Of a DNA stretch of 10,959 nucleotides, positions 5,674-10,959 are shown piece by piece. Both the position numbers and the translations under genes were made by a program. Below the pieces are notes generated by a model. That model had not been told where the DNA came from and did not search any database. It saw only the letters and a program-made list of their open reading frames with translations. Numbering within the stretch: position 1 is the first letter of the stretch; every line of letters starts with the position of its first letter. Source of the stretch: Methanobacteriota archaeon (GTDB lineage Archaea > Thermoplasmatota > E2 > DHVEG-1); the NCBI GenBank assembly GCA_026394435.1, contig JAPKYG010000200.1, positions 1-10,959 of the forward strand, read 5' to 3'.

Positions 5674-5787
5674 ATGAAAAGACTTAAAAAGATAGCCGAA
5701 TTACCAGTAATGGTAGGAGATTTTTTGCACTCTACTACTAATGGTAGGAAATGTCTCAATGATTTGGGGAGGCACACACTACAATAA
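5674..5787 (+). CDS. Small basic protein, 37 residues (first of a tandem pair)
   Basis: The frame begins MKRLKKIAELPVMVGDFLHS and ends GRHTLQ. It follows the BRE/TATA promoter at 5620-5634 at a distance suited to a short leader. Its own ribosome binding site is weak (AGGA very close to the ATG). Its stop codon (5785-5787) directly abuts the GGAG of the next ORF, as in a translationally coupled pair. The N-terminus is basic, and one cysteine is present. No family is recognised. Two copies of TAATGGTAGGA fall inside the frame. Confidence 0.4.
   Translation: MKRLKKIAELPVMVGDFLHSTTNGRKCLNDLGRHTLQ
5702..5749. repeat. Paired TAATGGTAGGA repeats with inverted arms
   Basis: TAATGGTAGGA occurs at 5708-5718 (with one upstream difference) and 5739-5749, 31 bases apart, about three helical turns. 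The first copy is part of TACCA-GTAA-TGGTA (5702-5715); the second of CTAC-TAATG-GTAG. This looks like a pair of operator half-sites. It also lies within the 37-codon ORF, so it might simply be coding sequence. Confidence 0.35.
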
Positions 5788-5798
5788 GGAGATAAAAA

Positions 5799-5984
5799 AT
5801 GAAAGAGATAGATTTAATCGCCCGAAAAATCAACAGGCCTAAAAACCGCATTCTGTTGCCGAATTTTACTCCTGTTGGGTGTATGCAGATTGCAACAGGC
5901 CCACTTCGCCTTTATTTTTTCTTCTGCTCTACTTGGATATCTTCTTTGATGTTCGCCAGACGTTTCGCAAGCTCGATGTTATGA
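5799..5984 (+). CDS. Small basic protein whose frame crosses attR into the chromosome (second of pair)
   Basis: The frame starts MKEIDLIARKINRPKNRILL and has an excellent GGAG seven bases before the ATG, directly after the stop of the preceding small ORF. The first 28 residues (to VGC) are basic and look protein-like. From residue 32 on the frame reads through attR and then antisense through the end of the dehydratase-like gene, closing at residue 61. The C-terminal part is therefore an insertion by-product. In a circular form the same frame would instead continue into 4515 onward, antisense to the ribbon-helix-helix linker, for about 80 residues in all with a hydrophobic tail. No family is recognised. 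Confidence 0.4.
   Translation: MKEIDLIARKINRPKNRILLPNFTPVGCMQIATGPLRLYFFFCSTWISSLMFARRFASSML
5831..5902. repeat. Four CAACAG-type motifs beside attR
   Basis: CAACAGGCC occurs at 5831-5839 and again at 5893-5901 in attR. Inverted forms lie at 5853-5859 (CTGTTGC) and 5871-5877 (CCTGTTG). The last pairs with CAACAGG at 5893-5899 across 15 bases, the geometry of inverted core sites of a tyrosine recombinase. Arm- or core-site function is inferred. Confidence 0.35.
5892..5907 (+). repeat. attR: duplicated tRNA-Pro 3' end (direct repeat copy 2)
   Basis: This is an exact copy of 4499-4514. The five bases before it match the tRNA at three positions and the three after it at two, so the extended repeat is 21 of 24. 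It ends four bases before the stop codon of the dehydratase-like gene and is followed by a T-rich stretch (5911-5920), which would have been the original tRNA terminator. Confidence 0.8.
5911..5920 (+). terminator. T-rich run after attR, probable original tRNA-Pro terminator
   Basis: TTTATTTTTT follows attR by three bases. Without the element it would lie just behind the tRNA-Pro 3' end and could end its transcript. It is also coding (antisense) for the lysine-rich C-terminus of the dehydratase-like protein. Confidence 0.35.
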
Positions 5985-7369
5985 GCGATATCGGTGGATG
6001 CGTTGATAACCAGTTTCGCGCCATCAGGAGATCCGCCACCATGCATGCACCCGGGAACACCACTGCCGATCGTCAGCCACTCGATTAATCGAGCGATTTT
6101 TGCTCGTGTCTCGCCAGAGCAATTTGCTTGAAGATATTTCTTTAGAAGCTTCCCGTAACGCGGATCATTAATATCCTTGCAGGAGGGCAGACAACCAGTT
6201 TCTGCGATGCCACCAGCGATATCTTGAGCTAATCGTTTTGTTTCGTAGGGAAGTGTTGCCACATGAACCTTATTCACATTGGATAGTAACGAATTTGGAA
6301 TCCAAACACCAGACGGATGCTTGGTTCCTAGCACACCAGCGGCGACACCCATACCAAACGTGGTTTCATTGTTAATTATCATCTGCGTGAGTTTCTCCCT
6401 GAATACCTTTTCAGAAAGACCGTTTGCTCGCGCCATTAATGCTGCCGCGCCAACCATCACATCACCCTGTCCTGCGACGCAGCCACCAATCGCTGCCCGA
6501 TACGATGCAATAAAGTTCATAACTGCTTTCAGAGAATACGCGTACTCTCTACACATAAAAACACGTTCTTTTGGAACGAACACATCCTCAAATAACAAAT
6601 AGGCCTGGGTAATACCACCGATATCCACTGGAGCGTCAAAGCCTTCTTCTTGTTCCCGGGTATCACTTGGTCGTCGCGTCTCAATAATCGTCAGGTTCTC
6701 AATGTCTCGAGGAATGACAAATGAAATCGCGTAGTCTTTATCTTCTTCCTTATATCCGGTTCCAGGCATGACAAGGATCTCGTTTGCTGCAGCGACACCA
6801 CAGATCATCACTTTTGCACCCCGAACGATGATTCCATCTTTTCTTTTTTCAACAACATGGAGGCTTAGATCAGGGTCACATTGCTGTGACGGTGATTTTG
6901 AACGATCACCTTTCGCGTCCGTGAGTGCGCCCGTAAGCGTGATGTCTTTCTTCTGTGCGTCTATAAGCCAGGTCTGAAGTTTTTTATGATACTCAGTTCC
7001 CAGGTCATGGTCCATATCGTAGGTCGTCGCCCACATTGCATTAATCGCGTTGAACCCAACACATCGACCACCGGTGCACGTACCGGTAAGGTTGAACATC
7101 AACCGTTTCATGCGGACATTCGCTATCATATCCTCAGGTCCCTGGACAATAGAGAGATACCGAGATATTGGTTCACCGGTGAGATGAGAATTTGTCGTCA
7201 GAATATTCTTATACTCTGGTTTATGAGCGGCATCAAAAATCTGTGCATGACCCTCGATTGTTCGTTTTGTCGCAGCATGTGTCGTTACATCCTTGATTAG
7301 TTCCCCGAACTTGTAAATATTTGGCCGCATCATTCGAAGGCTTTCTTTATACTCTTTCGAGGTTTTCAT
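5912..7369 (-). CDS. 4-hydroxybutyryl-CoA dehydratase-like protein (AbfD/HpaB flavoprotein superfamily)
   Basis: The 485-residue protein matches the length and order of 4-hydroxybutyryl-CoA dehydratase/vinylacetyl-CoA isomerase: an N-terminal helical domain with LTGTCTGGRCVGFNAINAMW (94-113), a middle beta domain with DPDLSLHVVEKRKDGIIVRGAK (165-186), and a C-terminal helical domain with GGCVAGQGDVMVGAAALMA (295-313) and MHGGGSP (442-448). The classical enzyme dehydrates 4-hydroxybutyryl-CoA to crotonyl-CoA with FAD and a [4Fe-4S] cluster held by Cys99, Cys103, His292 and Cys299 (Clostridium aminobutyricum numbering). Here the counterparts are Cys98 (displaced by one residue), Cys103, Tyr290 and Cys297; residues aligned with Tyr296, Lys300 and Glu455 are Ile, Val and Gly. 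The cluster or substrate may thus differ. GGAG lies nine bases before the ATG. It is the last gene of the operon and ends four bases from attR. Confidence 0.85.
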   Translation of the reverse strand: MKTSKEYKESLRMMRPNIYKFGELIKDVTTHAATKRTIEGHAQIFDAAHKPEYKNILTTNSHLTGEPISRYLSIVQGPEDMIANVRMKRLMFNLTGTCTGGRCVGFNAINAMWATTYDMDHDLGTEYHKKLQTWLIDAQKKDITLTGALTDAKGDRSKSPSQQCDPDLSLHVVEKRKDGIIVRGAKVMICGVAAANEILVMPGTGYKEEDKDYAISFVIPRDIENLTIIETRRPSDTREQEEGFDAPVDIGGITQAYLLFEDVFVPKERVFMCREYAYSLKAVMNFIASYRAAIGGCVAGQGDVMVGAAALMARANGLSEKVFREKLTQMIINNETTFGMGVAAGVLGTKHPSGVWIPNSLLSNVNKVHVATLPYETKRLAQDIAGGIAETGCLPSCKDINDPRYGKLLKKYLQANCSGETRAKIARLIEWLTIGSGVPGCMHGGGSPDGAKLVINASTDIAHNIELAKRLANIKEDIQVEQKKK

Positions 7370-7372
7370 ATG

Positions 7373-7903
7373 TCATTTCTCCTTATAGGTGAACTCCCAT
7401 TGACACCAGAGGTTTTCTGGGTGGCTGTCTGGTGGACAGACAGTACATTTCACAATTATGTCTGGATTAAATTCTTTTGCAAACGCTTTGAGAAACCCAA
7501 AACGAACAGGTTTGCAGCCAAACTCCTTCAATCCTTTGCTCACTCGTGTGTTTTGGACGCGGCAGCGGACATTCCGAATTACCGCATGTTCTTTTTTTAT
7601 GGTGATTTCTTTGTCTTCAAGGTCGACTGCCCAGGTAGTGTACTGCAATGCGTTCATCATAGACGGAATATCGTTCTCGGTGATCCCAAGGAATTCTTTG
7701 AGTTTTCGCGCCTCAATTTTCCCCATCACTTCCCATACATGTGCATCAATATCTGTTGCAGTTTTGGTTCCATATGCTTGCTCGATCCCAAGGAAATACA
7801 ATCCGTCGACAGACCAAAGGTTCCGCAGCTGCATAAAAATGTAGTCAGGTATTTTTTCTTTCGGAAGTTGAGAGAGAAGCTTCACGTCGTCATTCCTACT
7901 CAT
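7373..7903 (-). CDS. DUF6125-like protein (ATC-hydrolase-like fold family)
   Basis: The 176-residue cytosolic protein has the features I associate with DUF6125, a family related to L-2-amino-thiazoline-4-carboxylate hydrolase: NLWSVDGLYFLGIEQAYG (28-45), WEVMGKIEARKLKEFLGI (57-74), CRVQNTR (114-120) and a Cys-rich end CKPVRFGFLKAFAKEFNPDI (130-149), CTVCPPDSHPENLWC (153-167). The pattern is from memory; the biochemical role is not known. The ATG at 7903 is preferred; an in-frame GTG at 7912 would add three residues. Neither has a strong ribosome binding site. The gap to etfA is 66 bases and holds a short hairpin (7926-7940). The stop codon lies three bases before the dehydratase-like ATG and its last codons carry that gene's GGAG, so the two are probably translationally coupled and may act together. 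Confidence 0.7.
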   Translation of the reverse strand: MSRNDDVKLLSQLPKEKIPDYIFMQLRNLWSVDGLYFLGIEQAYGTKTATDIDAHVWEVMGKIEARKLKEFLGITENDIPSMMNALQYTTWAVDLEDKEITIKKEHAVIRNVRCRVQNTRVSKGLKEFGCKPVRFGFLKAFAKEFNPDIIVKCTVCPPDSHPENLWCQWEFTYKEK

Positions 7904-7925
7904 ACATACCACTGTAAAGAGTTCT

Positions 7926-7940
7926 GCTCAGATCCTGAGC
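7926..7940 (-). other. Short intercistronic hairpin between etfA and the DUF6125-like gene
   Basis: GCTCAG and CTGAGC pair perfectly around three bases. No T-run follows on the minus strand, so it is not a terminator. It may be an RNA-processing or stability element, or chance. Confidence 0.3.
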
Positions 7941-7969
7941 ATGTTTTCTAAGTGAAGAAATTGAAATAG

Positions 7970-8929
7970 TTACCCCATTTTTTCTTTAATCGCACTCGTC
8001 AACTTCGGTAGAATCTCGTAGAGATCCCCGACAATCCCGTAGTCAGCGGATTTAAAGATCAGCGCCTCTGGGTCTTTGTTGATTGCGACGATGACACCAG
8101 AGTCACGCATCCCTGCGATATGTTGGATCTGACCAGAGATCCCACAGGCGACGTAGAGCTTTGGTTTTACCTTATGGCCGGATAATCCGATCCAGTGATC
8201 CTCAGACAGCCATTTCAGGTCTGCTGCGATAGGACGGGAGCATCCAACGGTCCTGCCTTTGAGGACGTCCGCAAGCTCACTGACCAATTTGATATCTTCT
8301 TTCTTTTTGAATCCTCTGCCGCAGGAGACAATGATTACCGCGTCCTCAACGTTCACTCCCTCTGATTTCATCTCCTGGACTCTCTGGATTTTTGAGGGGG
8401 AATGTTCGCTGTCGAATTTCTTTTTGATGATTTCCCCTTTTTGATGTGGGTTCTTTGGTAACGGATCGAATACCTTCGAAGGGATCGTGACAATCTGCGG
8501 GTGTGATGTGAACTGCTCTACTGCGATTGCATTGCCGCTATACACGATCCGTTCTGTGGTCAGTTTCTTATCGTGAAGGTATAACTTTGTGCAATCCATG
8601 ACGCAGCCGGCATCCAGCTTTGCTGCAAGCCTTCCAGCAAGTTCTTTACCGTTTTTATTCGAGCCAATAAGCACGATCTCAATACTATGTTCTTTGATAA
8701 TATGTTCAAGGATGCTGGTGTACTCTTCTGCTTTGAACTGATGTTGCGACGTCTCCGCAACAACCACCAGATCAGCACCATGCTCCAGGTACTCTGTTGC
8801 ATGCTCATCATGACCGACGGCAACTGCAATGACTTTCTTATGAAGCTCCTTTGCAAGCTCACTTGCTTTATGCAGTAATTCCAAGGTCAACTTCTTCTCA
8901 TCAGAATAGACTAGTACCATGGTTCTCAC
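7970..8929 (-). CDS. etfA: Electron transfer flavoprotein, alpha subunit
   Basis: ETF carries electrons between flavin dehydrogenases and a membrane or cytosolic acceptor. The 319-residue protein has the N-terminal ETF domain (to about 185) and the C-terminal FAD-binding domain. The latter has VSCGRGFKKKEDI (201-213), GCSRPIAADLKWL (229-241), WIGLSGHKVKPKLYVACG (246-263), ISGQIQHIAGMRDSGVIVAIN (264-284) and ADYGIVGDLYEILP (295-308). Where most homologues have QVGQTGK, this one has WIGLSGHK. The GTG start at 8929 overlaps the etfB stop as GTGA and has GGAG seven bases upstream, the same geometry as the etfB start. An ATG at 8920 with GAGGTGA upstream would give MVLVYSDEK and is a credible alternative. 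It works with EtfB; no acyl-CoA dehydrogenase partner gene is in view. Confidence 0.95.
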   Translation of the reverse strand: MRTMVLVYSDEKKLTLELLHKASELAKELHKKVIAVAVGHDEHATEYLEHGADLVVVAETSQHQFKAEEYTSILEHIIKEHSIEIVLIGSNKNGKELAGRLAAKLDAGCVMDCTKLYLHDKKLTTERIVYSGNAIAVEQFTSHPQIVTIPSKVFDPLPKNPHQKGEIIKKKFDSEHSPSKIQRVQEMKSEGVNVEDAVIIVSCGRGFKKKEDIKLVSELADVLKGRTVGCSRPIAADLKWLSEDHWIGLSGHKVKPKLYVACGISGQIQHIAGMRDSGVIVAINKDPEALIFKSADYGIVGDLYEILPKLTSAIKEKMG

Positions 8930-9690
8930 CTCAACACTCCGACTTTGGCAAGCTCGTCAACGAGTTTTCCAACTGATTGATCAAGGTCATTTTGATAGAT
9001 GATGTTCTTCCGCTGCATCGGAATTCCTTTGATATCCAGAGTCTGTAGCTTTGGCACTAGTGCCTCCGCAGTAACCCCGGTCGCAGGCCATTCATGAATC
9101 GGTTTACTGGATGATGCAAGAATTGCCATGAGACTGGGGAGCCGCGGTTGATTGATTTCTTTTGTCACGGTAATTAACACAGGAAACGGGGATTCAATAA
9201 TGATTGCTTTCTCTCCAAGGTTCCTTTCTGCAATTACTTTATTTTGTTCCACGGTCACCTGTTGCGCATAGGTTATCTGCGGGATATTCAGCAGTCCAGC
9301 GATACGTGGCCCCATTTGACCTGAGAACATATCAATGGATGCCTCACCACAGAGGATGATATCGTAACTCCCAATTTTCTGAATCGCACCAGCTAAGAGA
9401 TGAGCGATCACATGGTAATCAGCATGTTCCGGTGGCGGGATTAAAACGCCTTCGTCTGCACCCATGGCAAGCAGCTCTTTCATTCGTTCCTTTGCATCAG
9501 GGGCACCGACGGTAAGAATCGTGATTTTCCCACCATGTTTTTCTTTAATCTTGATTGCTTCCTCGAGTGCGTTTTTATCCATGTCACTAATCTTCTGAGG
9601 CACGCCCACAAGAATCGGTTTTTTCGTAGATGAGTCAACCTTTATCTCTGCGACATCAACCACTTGTTTCGCACACACGATGATGTTCAT
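8926..9690 (-). CDS. etfB: Electron transfer flavoprotein, beta subunit
   Basis: The 254-residue protein starts with MNIIVCAKQVVDVAEIKVD and has the nucleotide-binding region ILTVGAPDAKERMKELLAMGADEGVLI (58-84), the segment ILCGEASIDMFSGQMGPRIAGLL (112-134) that lines the cofactor site, and the ETF-beta signature ESPFPVLITVTKEINQPRLPSLMAI (166-190). It forms a heterodimer with EtfA. It overlaps the acyl-CoA synthetase gene upstream (ATGA) and etfA downstream (GTGA), so the three are translated as one coupled unit. GGAG lies seven bases before the ATG, inside the last codons of the synthetase. The sequence alone does not settle whether this ETF is of the bifurcating kind. Confidence 0.95.
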   Translation of the reverse strand: MNIIVCAKQVVDVAEIKVDSSTKKPILVGVPQKISDMDKNALEEAIKIKEKHGGKITILTVGAPDAKERMKELLAMGADEGVLIPPPEHADYHVIAHLLAGAIQKIGSYDIILCGEASIDMFSGQMGPRIAGLLNIPQITYAQQVTVEQNKVIAERNLGEKAIIIESPFPVLITVTKEINQPRLPSLMAILASSSKPIHEWPATGVTAEALVPKLQTLDIKGIPMQRKNIIYQNDLDQSVGKLVDELAKVGVLR

Positions 9691-10959
9691 TTCAACACTC
9701 CTTTCTTTTGTCTTTCCAGCTCCCGTAAATCCTTTCTTTTTATTTTTCCACTCTGCGTCTTTGGAAGCTCTGTTACAAACTCGATTTCCCGCGGATATTT
9801 ATATGGAGCCGCGACCTTCTTTGTATGCTCCTGGATCTCCTTTACCATGTTCTCTGATGCGTTCTTCCTATCACGCAGCACCACATACGCCTTGATGATA
9901 GTCCCTCGCATCTGATCAGGGCTTGCAACCACCGCGCACTCCAACACCTCCGGATGGGAGATGATCGCTGATTCGACTTCGAAGGGTGAGATCCGATAGC
10001 CGCTCGCCTTGATCAGGTCATCGTTCCTCCCGCTGAACCAAAAGTACCCCTCTTCGTCTTGATAGAGTACGTCACCGCTGAGGAACCAGTCGCCGCTGAA
10101 ACTCTCTTTTGTTTTCTCTGGTTTGTTCCAATATTCTTTAAAAAGCCCGGGATCTGTTTTCTTCACCGCGAGTGCGCCAGTTTCACCAACTGGAACTGGT
10201 TTTCCGTTTTCGTCGAGAAGCGCGCAGATATGACCGGGTTGTGGTTTCCCACAGGACCCGAGTTTAATCTTCATGTCACGCATATTGGAGAGATACACCA
10301 TCACCTCGGTCATGCCTATTCCATCATGGGCATCCAACCCGAACCGTCGTTTCCACTCTTTGATGACCTCAGGGTTCAAGGGTTCACCAGCGGAGATACA
10401 ATGACGTAACGCGGAGAGATCGTAGTTTTTCTCCGCGTCTTTTATGGTGAGAAACATTCGATACGCGGTCGGTACAGAAGCAAGGTTCGTCACCCGATAT
10501 TTTTCCATGAGTTCAAACCAATGTACCGGGTCGAACTTCCCGTCATAGACAAATGTGGATATCCCCCAACGCCAGGTGTACAAAAACCCGTTTCCCAGCG
10601 GATAAATCCAGTTGAGATCACCGGTATGAGCAACGATATCGGTTTCCAGAGCATTCTGCCAGAAGATAACACTAGGGTCGTTCCCCGGGACCCATCGGTG
10701 GAGATGCACTGCTCCTTTGGGGTTACCCGTGGTGCCTGAGGTGTAACAGAAAAATGCGATGTCTGTGCTCTTTGTCGGCTCCAAATCAAGATTGCTGGAG
10801 GATCCTTTCATAAGCTCGTCATAGGAGAGTTCTCCTGTTTGTGCGTCACCAACCACGATAATATGTTCTAGGGTCTTGCAGTTCTTTTGAATGGCATGAA
10901 CCTCTTTGACAAACTTAGGGGTAGTGATCACTGCTTTTGCACTGCTGTCATTAATTCGA
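9687..10959 (-). CDS. AMP-forming acyl-CoA synthetase (5' end outside window)
   Basis: The enzyme activates a carboxylic acid with ATP to an acyl-adenylate and then to the CoA thioester. The frame is open to the right edge; residues before the GTG at 10931 read RINDSSAKAV, typical for the family, so that GTG is not the start. About 424 C-terminal residues are present and roughly 100-130 are missing. Visible motifs are the P-loop YTSGTTGNPKG, the helix EKYRVTNLASVPTAYRMF, HDGIGMTE in the adenine/substrate region, WFLSGDVLYQDEEGYFWFSGRNDD with hinge LIKASGYRISPFEVE, and the catalytic lysine segment KTQSGKIKRKDLRELE. The similarity is to acetyl/medium-chain acyl-CoA synthetases; the chain type cannot be told. 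It is the first visible gene of the operon and overlaps etfB by four bases. Confidence 0.92.
   Translation of the reverse strand, partial: RINDSSAKAVITTPKFVKEVHAIQKNCKTLEHIIVVGDAQTGELSYDELMKGSSSNLDLEPTKSTDIAFFCYTSGTTGNPKGAVHLHRWVPGNDPSVIFWQNALETDIVAHTGDLNWIYPLGNGFLYTWRWGISTFVYDGKFDPVHWFELMEKYRVTNLASVPTAYRMFLTIKDAEKNYDLSALRHCISAGEPLNPEVIKEWKRRFGLDAHDGIGMTEVMVYLSNMRDMKIKLGSCGKPQPGHICALLDENGKPVPVGETGALAVKKTDPGLFKEYWNKPEKTKESFSGDWFLSGDVLYQDEEGYFWFSGRNDDLIKASGYRISPFEVESAIISHPEVLECAVVASPDQMRGTIIKAYVVLRDRKNASENMVKEIQEHTKKVAAPYKYPREIEFVTELPKTQSGKIKRKDLRELERQKKGVLK

Larger units (their letters stand above)
4515..5907. mobile_element. Small tRNA-Pro-integrated element (1393-bp unit)
   Basis: The element is bounded by an exact 16-base direct repeat of the tRNA 3' end (4499-4514 and 5892-5907), extending to 21 matches in 24. 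This is the signature of site-specific integration into a tRNA by a tyrosine recombinase. The unit holds a ribbon-helix-helix ORF that reads into the left att site, palindromic operator-like sites, a possible 34-codon ORF, a cysteine-rich protein and two tandem small ORFs. There is no integrase catalytic domain and no replication gene, so it is a decayed remnant or a satellite mobilised in trans. Its ends and status are inferred from the repeat alone. Confidence 0.7.

Noticed and set aside
5892..5907. Second copy of the tRNA-Pro 3' end as a partial or broken tRNA gene
   Set aside because: Only the last part of the tRNA is present and the upstream bases do not resemble a tRNA; an integration-derived duplication explains it better.
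7370..7951. Plus-strand frame of 193 codons opposite the DUF6125-like gene
   Set aside because: It is a shadow of the real minus-strand gene, with no promoter, ribosome binding site or recognisable protein features.
8918..8920. ATG at 8920 as the etfA start
   Set aside because: Possible, with GAGGTGA upstream, but the GTG at 8929 has the same GGAG spacing and stop-start overlap as the etfB start. Kept as an alternative only.
10929..10931. GTG at 10931 as the start of the acyl-CoA synthetase
   Set aside because: The frame stays open to the window edge and the upstream residues fit the family; more than 100 N-terminal residues are still missing.
1..10959. CRISPR array, rRNA genes, riboswitches
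   Set aside because: No regularly spaced repeats, rRNA-like segments or conserved riboswitch cores were seen on either strand.

Overview
The window looks archaeal. Promoters are of the TATA-box type (several close to TTTAAATA with an A-rich BRE), tRNA-Pro(UGG) is encoded without CCA, one gene appears to be leaderless, and overlapping genes are joined by GGAG-type ribosome binding sites. The gene set (CPBP protease, ndk, ETF pair, acyl-CoA synthetase, a 4-hydroxybutyryl-CoA dehydratase relative, a DUF6125-like protein) suits a heterotrophic, probably anaerobic archaeon, perhaps from a Thermoplasmatota-like or similar uncultured lineage. The lineage is inference only.

Left part (1-3817), all minus strand: the first codons of a probable IS transposase run off the left edge. 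Then come an ABC-2-like membrane permease without an adjacent ATPase, an AT-rich spacer, a four-helix membrane protein with an intrinsic terminator, nucleoside diphosphate kinase, and a CPBP-family membrane protease.

Middle (3818-5911): a symmetric TATA palindrome separates the protease from a divergent, very AT-rich gene for a secreted protein whose C-terminal half is eight strict heptads. Next is tRNA-Pro(UGG). The 3' end of this tRNA is duplicated 1393 bp downstream (16 bp exact, 21 of 24 extended), which marks the two attachment sites of a very small integrated element. Inside it are a ribbon-helix-helix ORF whose frame runs through the att site into the tRNA (the layout of the N-terminal piece of an SSV-type integrase), AT-rich palindromic operator-like sites, a possible 34-codon ORF, an 11-cysteine protein, and two tandem small ORFs behind a good archaeal promoter. 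No integrase catalytic domain is present.

Right part (5912-10959), all minus strand: a tightly packed operon, in transcription order acyl-CoA synthetase (5' end outside the window), etfB, etfA, a DUF6125-like protein, and an AbfD/HpaB-superfamily dehydratase. It suggests activation of an organic acid to its CoA ester, radical-type dehydration or isomerisation, and electron transfer through ETF. The dehydratase-like protein departs from the classical 4-hydroxybutyryl-CoA dehydratase cluster ligands: the His ligand is Tyr and the first Cys is displaced by one residue. Its reaction is therefore open.
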